From the NCBI GenBank assembly GCA_964468005.1, contig CAYXUT010000138.1, forward strand, positions 1 to 8,092: a stretch of 8,092 bases of DNA, given 5' to 3'. The notes under the pieces are model-generated. The model saw only the letters and a program-made list of their open reading frames with translations, was not told where the DNA came from and searched no databases. Source of the stretch: TMED8 sp964468005. GTDB taxonomy: Bacteria > Pseudomonadota > Alphaproteobacteria > Rhodospirillales > Casp-alpha2. The stretch's first letter is position 1. Each line of letters opens with the position of its first letter. Made by a program: the position numbers and the translations under genes. Positions 1 to 6,067 of this stretch are shown here, piece by piece.

Positions 1-336
1 ACGGGTTTTTCATCCGTTTCCTCGAAATCGTAGCGCACGCTGAGTGGTTTCAAAAACACCGTTTCTGTTTTGCCAACCCATAACCTGGGCCCATCGCATT
101 CGCGGATCATCCAATTCAGCACGCTTTCATCCTTGGATGTGTGCTAGCGCTCACGGAAAATCGCGCCCTTGGTCAAGGGCCGGTCCGAGCGTTTAATTTG
201 CTGTGATGCGGCAAGCTACTCGGGACAGCAATTGGGGTTGGATATGCAATCGAAAACTGCCTCCACCGGCACGTCGATGACAATGTCGTAGACGTGCTCA
301 AAGTTATGTGTTTCCCCCTGATTTTCTCCTACTGCG
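1..336 (-). pseudogene. SRPBCC/START-fold (polyketide cyclase-like) protein, degenerate and cut by the window edge
   Basis: Reading the minus strand leftward from about 311 gives a continuous frame typical of the start of an SRPBCC domain: an N-terminal strand with HVYDIVIDVPVEAVFDCI, the loop SNPN, then CCPE. TAG codons interrupt it at 216-218 and 144-146. Between and after them the same frame goes on coherently (LAASQQIKRSDRPL, then KGAIFRER, LNWMIRECDGPRLWVG, VFLKPLSVRYDFEE) to the window edge. The first TAG sits where SRPBCC proteins usually have a Trp after Pro-Glu. A TGG-to-TAG change would explain it, and perhaps the second one as well. No ATG, GTG or TTG occurs in this frame between the ETF-QO stop and the domain start, although an AGGAG lies at 326-330, seven bases past that stop. 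The gene was therefore probably once co-transcribed with ETF-QO. SRPBCC proteins bind hydrophobic ligands in a helix-grip pocket; the ligand cannot be told here. I infer an inactivated gene. Sequencing error is the main alternative. Confidence 0.68.
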
Positions 337-2013
337 TTACATGTTGGGATAATTTGGACCGCCGCCGCCCTCCGGTACAACCCAGTTGATGTTCTGGGTC
401 GGGTCCTTGATATCGCAGGCCTTGCAGTGGATGCAGTTCTGGGCGTTGATCTGCATACGTTTGACACCGTCACCCGCCCCCTCGTCATTGACATACTCAT
501 ACACCCCGGCCGGGCAGAAGCGGTTTTCTGGCCCATCGTAGAGCGCCAGATTGGTATCCAATGGCACACTCTCGTCCCTCAATTTAAGATGGATCGGCTG
601 GTCTTCCTCGTGACTGGTGGCCGAGAACGAGACGCTCGTCAGCTTGTCAAAAGTAAGCTCGCCATCGGGTTTTGGGTATTCGATTTTCTGCATAGAAGCG
701 GCAGGCTTCAGTTGCTTGTGGTCCTCATGATGGCCGAATGTCCAAGGCAGTAAGAAACCAAGGCCGAGATTGTTCATCCACATTTCGAACCCAGCATACA
801 GCGTCCCTAATGTCACACCGAACTTGCTCAGCGCAGGCCGCGCGTTGCGGACCCGGTGCAGATCTTTGTAGGCCCAGGATGCCCGGAAAGCTGGCTCATA
901 CCCGCTGAGTTCATCATTAGCACGTTCCTCTCCTAGCGCCTGGAAAGCTTGCTCGGCGGCAAGCATGCCGGTCTTCATGGCGTTGTGGGTACCCTTGATG
1001 CGTGGCACGTTGACGAAACCGGCTGAGCAGCCGATCAGGCAGCCGCCCGCAAATGCCAGTTTTGGCACCGATTGCAAACCGCCTTCGTTGATGGCACGCG
1101 CGCCATAGGCAACACGGCGGCCGCCTTCCAGCATGGGTTTGATTGCCGGGTGGGTCTTAAAGCGTTGCATCTCGTCATAGGGTGAAAGATGCGGGTTCTC
1201 ATAGTCCAGCGTACAAACGAAACCGATTGCGATCTGGTTGTTTTCCTGATGATAGATGAACCCACCGCCAACCAGGTCATTCAGTGGCCAGCCCTGTGTG
1301 TGGATGACCGTCCCTTCCTGGTGCTTCTCCGGATCAACGTCCCACAATTCCTTGATGCCGATGCCATAGGTTTGCGGTTGGCGGCCATCGCGAAGCCCGA
1401 ATTTTTTGATCAGAGATTTTGACAAGCTACCTCGGCAGCCTTCGGCAAAAAATGTATATTTAGCATGCAATTCGATGCCTGGCTCAAAATTTGGGCCGGG
1501 TTCACCGTTGCGGTCACGACCCATGTCGCCGGTAGCGATACCTTTTACCGCACCATCGTCATTGAACAAGACCTCGGAGGCGGCAAAGCCGGGATAGACC
1601 TCAACGCCCATAGCCTCTGCCTGCTCTCCGAGCCAGCGCGTGAAATTGCCGAGCGACAGCGTGTTGCAACCATCGTTGCTGAGCATCGGTGGCATGACGA
1701 AGTGCGGTATGTTGCGCTTCGATGTTTCACTCATCACCCAGTGAAGGTTGTTGGTCACGGGAACTCCCATGGGCGCGCCTTTGGCCTTCCAATCGGGGAT
1801 CAGTTCATTCAAGGCAATGGGATCGACTACGGCGCCGGAGAGAATATGGGCGCCTATCTCCGAGCCCTTCTCGACCACGCAAACCATCAACTCGCGCTCG
1901 TTCCCCTGGGCCAACTGCAACAGACGGATCGCTGCACTCAGGCCCGATGGCCCGCCGCCGACGATGACGACATCGAATTCCATCGACTCGCGGTCGACCT
2001 CTTCGTCTGTCAT
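337..2013 (-). CDS. Electron transfer flavoprotein-ubiquinone oxidoreductase (ETF-QO)
   Basis: This 558-residue protein oxidises reduced electron-transfer flavoprotein and reduces ubiquinone at the inner membrane, linking acyl-CoA and amino-acid dehydrogenases to the respiratory chain. An N-terminal Rossmann motif, VVIVGGGPSGL (residues 15-25), binds the FAD ADP moiety, followed by EKGSEIGAHILSGAV (48-62). Further FAD-domain motifs are FAEGCRGSL (189-197) and the region around 322-346 (AGGCLIGCSAGFVNVP, then KGTHNAMKTG). A hydrophobic stretch around 399-424 fits the monotopic membrane-insertion surface. The C-terminal ferredoxin-like domain has the four Cys ligands of one 4Fe-4S cluster: C500 (FCPAGVYEY), C527, C530 and C533 (CIHCKAC). 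Length matches the family. The ATG at 2013 lacks a strong ribosome-binding site. The internal Met11 (codon 1981-1983) is an alternative start that would keep the whole FAD motif. The gene is divergent from the glycosylase gene and ends just before the SRPBCC remnant. Identification is firm. Confidence 0.97.
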   Translation of the reverse strand: MTDEEVDRESMEFDVVIVGGGPSGLSAAIRLLQLAQGNERELMVCVVEKGSEIGAHILSGAVVDPIALNELIPDWKAKGAPMGVPVTNNLHWVMSETSKRNIPHFVMPPMLSNDGCNTLSLGNFTRWLGEQAEAMGVEVYPGFAASEVLFNDDGAVKGIATGDMGRDRNGEPGPNFEPGIELHAKYTFFAEGCRGSLSKSLIKKFGLRDGRQPQTYGIGIKELWDVDPEKHQEGTVIHTQGWPLNDLVGGGFIYHQENNQIAIGFVCTLDYENPHLSPYDEMQRFKTHPAIKPMLEGGRRVAYGARAINEGGLQSVPKLAFAGGCLIGCSAGFVNVPRIKGTHNAMKTGMLAAEQAFQALGEERANDELSGYEPAFRASWAYKDLHRVRNARPALSKFGVTLGTLYAGFEMWMNNLGLGFLLPWTFGHHEDHKQLKPAASMQKIEYPKPDGELTFDKLTSVSFSATSHEEDQPIHLKLRDESVPLDTNLALYDGPENRFCPAGVYEYVNDEGAGDGVKRMQINAQNCIHCKACDIKDPTQNINWVVPEGGGGPNYPNM

Positions 2014-2129
2014 GTTTTTATTACCCGTTTTTCTGCAATACTTTTAACAGCGGCGTTTTAGCATAGCCCACCGGGCAATTCATGCGGAAATGACTTCGCC
2101 ATGGTGCCCGTTCTTGCTACCTTGTCCCA
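2014..2129. promoter_or_regulatory. Divergent intergenic region between ETF-QO and uracil-DNA glycosylase
   Basis: These 116 bases separate two divergently transcribed genes, so both promoters should lie here. The half next to ETF-QO is AT-rich (about 2014-2062), as expected for a promoter, but I could not find a clean -35/-10 pair for either direction. A short perfect inverted repeat, GCCC-ACC-GGGC, lies at 2066-2076. It may be an operator half-site pair or chance. Neither start codon has a clear Shine-Dalgarno sequence. Confidence 0.4.
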
Positions 2130-2969
2130 ATGAGCAACCACGCCTACGTCCGCGCCATTCTGGAATGGCATCGACTGATCGGGGTTGATGAGACCACTGC
2201 CGATGTTCCGGTCGACCGATTTGTCGTGGCTGATTTAGGGTTGCAGTCAAAAGTCATCGCGGAACAGTCGGCGGCGCACACAGCCCCGTCGCAAGCGGCT
2301 CTTGAGCGGCCGCTACCGAGTTTGCCTGCGATGCCGGAACCTTTGCCGCCGAGCAGCGATGAATCGGTCAAAACGGCGTTCGATCTTGCGGCGGCCGCCG
2401 ATAGCGTCGAGGCACTGCACGCGACACTTGAGACCTTCGATGGTTGCGCACTCAAAAAGACCGCGACCAACCTCGTTTTCGTCGACGGCAACCCGGACGC
2501 CGTTGTGCTTTTTATCGGCGAAGGGCCGGGTGCCGAAGAGGATCGTCAGGGGCTACCCTTTGTCGGACCCAGCGGAAAATTACTCGATAAGATGCTGGCC
2601 TCCATCGGCATCAAGCGTGAAGAGATCTTGATCTCCAACACCGTGTTTTGGCGCCCGCCAGGCAACCGCACGCCAGCCCCTCAGGAAGCCGCGACCTGCA
2701 TGCCATTCGTCGAGCGCCTGATCGAACTGGCGGATCCGCATGTGCTTGTGCCGTTGGGTGGACCGGCGGCAAAGTCATTGCTTGGAGAGACACAAGGCAT
2801 CGGCCGATTGCGCGGGCGCTGGTTCAGTTTTAAGACACCCCGCATGTCACATCCTATAGCGGCAATGCCGATGTTCCATCCAGCCTACCTTCTGCGCACC
2901 CCAATCCAGAAACGTGCGGCCTGGAACGACCTTAGGCTGATACGTAAGAAATTAGACGAATTGCAATAA
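2130..2969 (+). CDS. Uracil-DNA glycosylase, family-4-like, apparently without the 4Fe-4S cysteines
   Basis: The 279-residue protein carries the uracil-DNA glycosylase fold and should remove uracil from DNA to start base-excision repair. Motif A is GEGPGAEED (130-138), followed by GLPFVGPSGKLLDKML (141-156); motif B is HPAYLLR (250-256). The conserved block WRPPGNR (174-180) lies between them. The first 100 residues are extra to the catalytic core: an N-terminal region with RAILEWHRLIGVD (8-20), then an Ala/Pro/Ser-rich linker (about 45-80). Classic family 4 enzymes bind a 4Fe-4S cluster with four cysteines. Here only C106 and C190 remain. K109 stands where the second Cys of the CxxC pair would be, and W174 where the usual Lys-Cys-Arg cysteine would be. 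From memory, this cysteine-poor form is common in alphaproteobacteria. The ATG has no good ribosome-binding site. The class assignment is firm, but the subfamily is less so. Confidence 0.92.
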   Translation: MSNHAYVRAILEWHRLIGVDETTADVPVDRFVVADLGLQSKVIAEQSAAHTAPSQAALERPLPSLPAMPEPLPPSSDESVKTAFDLAAAADSVEALHATLETFDGCALKKTATNLVFVDGNPDAVVLFIGEGPGAEEDRQGLPFVGPSGKLLDKMLASIGIKREEILISNTVFWRPPGNRTPAPQEAATCMPFVERLIELADPHVLVPLGGPAAKSLLGETQGIGRLRGRWFSFKTPRMSHPIAAMPMFHPAYLLRTPIQKRAAWNDLRLIRKKLDELQ

Positions 2970-3004
2970 AACTCCTGATTTTCTAGGAAGGTTTTAATAT
3001 TTTT
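2968..3004 (+). terminator. Weak candidate rho-independent terminator after uracil-DNA glycosylase
   Basis: Immediately at the glycosylase stop, AAAAC-TCCT (2968-2976) can pair with AGGA-GTTTT (2985-2995), with a two-base bulge (2989-2990) and an eight-base loop. An AT-rich run with a T tract (about 2996-3004) follows. The stem is AT-rich and so weak. The position before the next gene's probable promoter supports a terminator, but stability is doubtful. Confidence 0.33.
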
Positions 3005-3045
3005 CGCAAAATGTGGCAGAAGTATAGGCATGGAAATGTTGTTAG

Positions 3046-3074
3046 TTGTCTACTCTGGTACCATCCAGTATATC
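3046..3074 (+). promoter_or_regulatory. Candidate sigma-70-type promoter for the slt-moaB-HAD unit
   Basis: TTGTCT (3046-3051) and TATATC (3069-3074) each match 4 of 6 positions of the -35 and -10 consensus, with the ideal 17-base spacing. They lie in the only AT-richer gap on the plus strand. Transcription from here would start near 3081, giving a leader of about 22 bases before the slt start. Such matches arise by chance, so this is only a candidate. Confidence 0.33.
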
Positions 3075-3088
3075 GGAGTGAGCTTTTG

Positions 3089-3112
3089 ATGGATGAGTCT
3101 TTTTGGTTTTGA
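3089..3112 (+). other. Possible seven-codon upstream reading frame overlapping the slt start
   Basis: An ATG at 3089, preceded by GGAGTGAG (3075-3082) at usable spacing, opens a seven-codon frame (MDESFWF) that stops at TGA 3110-3112, inside the slt coding region just past its TTG. The better-placed ribosome-binding site thus serves this tiny frame or the ATG at 3093 rather than the TTG. It could couple or modulate slt translation, or be coincidental. No conservation can be judged here. Confidence 0.2.
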
Positions 3113-4893
3113 ATTTGCGTATTCGCGCGCGGCTTTTCGCCGTCACCGCCGGGTTGATTTCAATTGCCGGAACTGGCGTGATGCCAGTTTACGCGAGCGA
3201 GCTTACCCTGGCGCCTGAAGTCCTGTCCCGTACCGATGCTACGCTCTACCAGGAAATATTCCAAGTTCAGGAAGCCGGACAATGGAAACGCGCTGACAAG
3301 TTGATCAAGCAGCTCTCGGACGAGCTTCTACTCGGCCACGTGATGGCGCAACGCTACCTGCACCCGACGAAATATCGCTCGCGCTACAAGGAACTGAAGG
3401 ACTGGCTGGGCCGTTACGCCGACCACCCCCAGGCTGGCCGGCTCTATAAGCTGGCGCTTAGGCGCAAGCCGAAGAACTGGCGTATGCCGAAAGCACCCGC
3501 GCGCATCAAGGCTAAGAGCGAAACCAAGCCGGCGACAAGGAAAGGCAAGCGGCTTCCATCGAAGCGCCTCAGCCGCGCGGGCCGCTCCAAGGCGCGCCAT
3601 CTGCAGCGCCATGTACGCCGGGTATTGCGCCGTGGTCACACGCTCGCCGCTAAGCGCGCTCTACAAACAGCCAATGCCAAACGGTATCTGAGCGACGCCC
3701 AATACGATCAATTATCGGCACGCTTGGGCTTCGCCTACTTCACCGACGGGCGCGACAATTGGGCGCTGCAGTGGGCTGGCAAGGCAGCTGAACGCTCTGG
3801 CGAGGTGATCCCAGAGGCGCACTGGACCGCCGGTCTGGCATCGTGGCGAGCCGGCAAGAAAGACATCGCCGCCTATCATTTTGAGGAAGCGGCGCGCCAT
3901 TCCACTCATGCCGATTGGTTCCATGCGGCGGCGGCTTTCTGGGCGGCTCGCGCGCATTTGGTCAACCGGCGGCCCGACGAAGTCAATGCCTGGCTTGAAC
4001 AGGCGGCGGCCTACCCGCGCACTTTCTATGGACTGCTGGCTCGTCATATTCTTGGCCAGCCAATGGAGTTCCACTGGACACCACCGCCCTTCGATATGGT
4101 TTCCTTCGAAGAACTCCTAGTGCGGCCACGTGGCAAGCGTGCCACGGCGTTATTGCAGATCGGCGATACGCACTTGGCCGAGCGCGAACTCAGGGAATTA
4201 GCGCGCGGCGCCGACGATGGTCTGGCAAAGGGCATTCTGGCATTAGCGGCGCAGGAGAACATGGCCGGCCTCGCCGTGAGGCTCGATGCCAAGTTGTATC
4301 CCAAGGGCGGCGGCTATGATGGCGCCGCGTATCCCATCCCGGCTTGGGTGCCGGCGGAAGGTTTCCGTGTCGACAGGGCTTTAATCTACAGCTTGATCCG
4401 ACAGGAATCCCGCTTCAACCCAAACGCTAAAAGCTGGGCCGGCGCGCGCGGCCTGATGCAGTTGATGCCGGGTACGGCTAGGTTCGTGGCACGGGTCAAA
4501 GGCATCAAATACAGCAGCCGACGTAAGCTCTATCAGCCGGAAATCAACCTAACTCTGGGCCAGCGTTATATTGAGATGCTGCTCAAAGACAGCAAAATCC
4601 AGGGTGATCTGTTCCTTATGGCAGCCGCCTGGAATGGCGGTCCCGGCAATCTTAGAAAATGGCGCAAGCGCACCGATGACATGGGTGATCCGCTATTCTT
4701 GATCGAAAGCCTACCGAGCCGCGAAACTCGCCAGTTCATCGAACGCGTTTTGGCCAACCTTTGGATTTACCGCCACAGGCTCGGTCAGGACACGCCGTCG
4801 CTTGACGCCATTGCCGCTGGCCGGCGTCCGGTGTATACCGCTCTCGGTTCCGATTCCGAGGAGGTTGCGCAAACCAATGGGTCACGCAAATAA
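3103..4893 (+). CDS. slt: Soluble-type lytic murein transglycosylase (Slt family), exported
   Basis: The 596-residue protein cleaves the MurNAc-GlcNAc bond of peptidoglycan with 1,6-anhydro product formation, in the periplasm. Residues 1-31 look like a Sec signal peptide: Arg-rich start, hydrophobic core (about 11-28), likely cleavage after VYA. Residues 35-330 are helical and TPR-like, as in the Slt70 superhelical ring. They include a very basic segment (about 118-180) rich in Lys and Arg. The C-terminal catalytic domain starts near 420. ALIYSLIRQESRFNP contains the catalytic Glu435, followed by AGARGLMQLMPGTA (446-459), NLTLGQRYI (482-490) and AAAWNGGPGNL (507-517). The frame opens only with TTG codons (3103, 3109, 3115). 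The TTG at 3103 has GGATGAG (3091-3097) five bases upstream. An alternative is a real ATG at 3093 plus a one-base insertion in the T run at 3100-3104. The 3' end overlaps moaB by 17 bases, suggesting translational coupling. Confidence 0.93.
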   Translation: MVLNLRIRARLFAVTAGLISIAGTGVMPVYASELTLAPEVLSRTDATLYQEIFQVQEAGQWKRADKLIKQLSDELLLGHVMAQRYLHPTKYRSRYKELKDWLGRYADHPQAGRLYKLALRRKPKNWRMPKAPARIKAKSETKPATRKGKRLPSKRLSRAGRSKARHLQRHVRRVLRRGHTLAAKRALQTANAKRYLSDAQYDQLSARLGFAYFTDGRDNWALQWAGKAAERSGEVIPEAHWTAGLASWRAGKKDIAAYHFEEAARHSTHADWFHAAAAFWAARAHLVNRRPDEVNAWLEQAAAYPRTFYGLLARHILGQPMEFHWTPPPFDMVSFEELLVRPRGKRATALLQIGDTHLAERELRELARGADDGLAKGILALAAQENMAGLAVRLDAKLYPKGGGYDGAAYPIPAWVPAEGFRVDRALIYSLIRQESRFNPNAKSWAGARGLMQLMPGTARFVARVKGIKYSSRRKLYQPEINLTLGQRYIEMLLKDSKIQGDLFLMAAAWNGGPGNLRKWRKRTDDMGDPLFLIESLPSRETRQFIERVLANLWIYRHRLGQDTPSLDAIAAGRRPVYTALGSDSEEVAQTNGSRK

Positions 4894-5434
4894 AGCTGAG
4901 TTTCTGCCAGTCAATATCGCTGTTCTGACGGTCTCCGACAGCCGCACATTTGAAGACGACCGCTCTGGCGACACTCTGGTCGAGCGCCTTGAGAGCGCCG
5001 GGCACAAGCTCGTGGCGCGTGCCATTGTCAAAGACGAGGTGCCATTGATCGCTGAGCAATTAAAAAGCTGGATCGACGAGCCCGACGTCGACGTGGTAAT
5101 TGCTACGGGTGGCACGGGTGTCACCGGGCGTGACGTCACACCGGAGGCTTTCGCCGCTGTCTGGGAAAAAGAAATTCCTGGTTTTGGCGAGTTGTTTCGC
5201 TGGGTTAGCTACCAAAAAATCAAGACCTCGACCATTCAGTCTCGCGCCTGCGCTGGAGTTGCGGGTGGTACTTATATGTTCGCTCTACCTGGCTCCACAG
5301 GTGCGTGCAAGGACGCATGGGACGAAATATTGCATGACCAGCTCGATATTCGTCACAAGCCCTGCAATTTCGTCGAGATGATGCCGCGCCTGACGGAGCA
5401 TCTCAACTGCCCCAGACCGTTGCTGGGCACTTGA
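4877..5434 (+). CDS. moaB: Molybdenum cofactor biosynthesis protein B (MoaB/MogA fold)
   Basis: The 185-residue protein belongs to the MoaB/Mog molybdopterin-binding family. Members of this fold adenylate molybdopterin before molybdenum insertion; in bacteria with MogA, the exact role of MoaB is less certain. Visible motifs are AVLTVSDSRTFEDDRSGD (15-32), the nucleotide/pterin-binding loop ATGGTGVTGRDVTPEA (76-91), a central PGFGELFRWVSYQKI (101-115) and MFALPGSTGACKDAW (134-148). Length is normal for MoaB. The frame stays open upstream to 4802, but that part would lie inside slt. I chose the ATG at 4877 because the MoaB N-terminus begins there and GAGGAGG (4858-4864) lies 12 bases upstream. 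The start lies 17 bases inside the end of slt, so translation is probably coupled. The neighbours are not molybdenum genes. MogA is the main alternative name. Confidence 0.92.
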   Translation: MGHANKAEFLPVNIAVLTVSDSRTFEDDRSGDTLVERLESAGHKLVARAIVKDEVPLIAEQLKSWIDEPDVDVVIATGGTGVTGRDVTPEAFAAVWEKEIPGFGELFRWVSYQKIKTSTIQSRACAGVAGGTYMFALPGSTGACKDAWDEILHDQLDIRHKPCNFVEMMPRLTEHLNCPRPLLGT

Positions 5435-5450
5435 CCCACTGCTTGGAAAC

Positions 5451-6062
5451 ATGCCGGTGAGCGCCATCGATACCGTGATCTTTGACATGGACGATGTGCT
5501 TTGCAATTATGACTGCGAGGCACGTCTCGACCATATGGCGAGAAGTATCGGGCTAGACCGCGAAGCCATCATCGAGGCGATCTGGACATCCGGTTTCGAT
5601 GAAGCCGCCGACAAGGGCGCCTACACAGCGGACGAATATTTGGTTGAAACCCAACGTCGCCTGGGTGTGGCGATCACGCGGGATCAGTGGGTGGCTGCGC
5701 GGCGCGCCGGCACGATGGCGAGATCAGAAGTACTTGATATAGCTGGGCGCGTGGCCGAACGGGCAACCATTGCCTGCCTCACAAATAATGGGCCCCTAAT
5801 GCGTGAGCATATCAACGAAATTTTCCCTGAAGCCCATGAACTGTTCGGCGAACTGCTATTCTTCTCATGCGATCTGCCGGCAGCAAAACCCGATCCAAAA
5901 GCTTTCCGGACGCTGGTGACACGGCTCGGTTCCGAGCCCAAGCGGACGCTCTTCATCGATGATGACGAGGGCTATGTATTCGGTGCGGCGGAGCCGGTTT
6001 ACACGTGCACCGCTATACGGACGCCGAATCCCTCGCCCACCAGCTACGCAATTTCGCGTTGA
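5451..6062 (+). CDS. HAD-superfamily hydrolase (subfamily IA-like), frameshifted near the C-terminus
   Basis: This 203-residue frame encodes a haloacid-dehalogenase-fold hydrolase, most probably a cytoplasmic phosphatase on a small metabolite; its substrate is unknown. Motif I is VIFDMDDVL with nucleophile Asp12 and acid/base Asp14. Motif II is CLTNNG (Thr111), motif III is the Lys of AAKPDPKAF (K146) and motif IV is LFIDDDEG (Asp170/171). A helical cap lies between about 20 and 90. After residue 181 the protein turns into an unrelated Pro/Thr/Ser-rich tail. The +2 frame from 5996 instead reads GLHVHRYTDAESLAHQL and ends NFALI at TAG 6065-6067, a typical HAD C-terminus. Restoring one base at about 5993-5996 would give 205 residues. 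The ATG follows the moaB stop by 16 bases with only a weak ribosome-binding site, so it is probably in the same transcription unit. Confidence 0.88.
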   Translation: MPVSAIDTVIFDMDDVLCNYDCEARLDHMARSIGLDREAIIEAIWTSGFDEAADKGAYTADEYLVETQRRLGVAITRDQWVAARRAGTMARSEVLDIAGRVAERATIACLTNNGPLMREHINEIFPEAHELFGELLFFSCDLPAAKPDPKAFRTLVTRLGSEPKRTLFIDDDEGYVFGAAEPVYTCTAIRTPNPSPTSYAISR

Positions 6063-6067
6063 TCTAG
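5991..6067 (+). other. Frameshift site and displaced C-terminal coding segment of the HAD gene
   Basis: GAGCCGG at 5991-5997 is the point where the HAD frame departs from its expected sequence. With one extra base here (for example GAGGCCGG) the protein reads on as AEAGLHVHRYTDAESL and so on, matching the usual HAD pattern after motif IV, in which Ala-Gly-hydrophobic-His precedes a Tyr/Thr-Asp and a final helix. The displaced segment runs from 5996 to the TAG at 6065-6067. Confidence 0.8.

Noticed and set aside
144..218. TAG recoding (amber codons read as an amino acid) as a new genetic-code feature
   Set aside because: Malate synthase terminates with TAG at its normal C-terminus here, the missing start codon points to decay, and no suppressor tRNA is visible in the window.
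216..569. 117-codon minus-strand open frame beginning inside the ETF-QO gene
   Set aside because: Its first two thirds are the ETF-QO coding region read in another frame. Only the last 30 or so codons are meaningful, and they belong to the SRPBCC remnant.
1465..2061. 198-codon plus-strand open frame opposite the ETF-QO gene
   Set aside because: It lies wholly antisense to a firmly identified gene. It has no recognisable domain, and such frames are expected opposite GC-rich coding sequence.
2066..2076. GCCC-ACC-GGGC inverted repeat as a transcription-factor operator
   Set aside because: It is only four bases per arm, expected by chance in GC-rich DNA, and no regulator gene is nearby; kept only as a remark on the intergenic region.
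4802..4876. 25-codon N-terminal extension of MoaB from 4802
   Set aside because: It lies inside slt in another frame, has no ribosome-binding site and does not resemble MoaB; the ATG at 4877 fits better.
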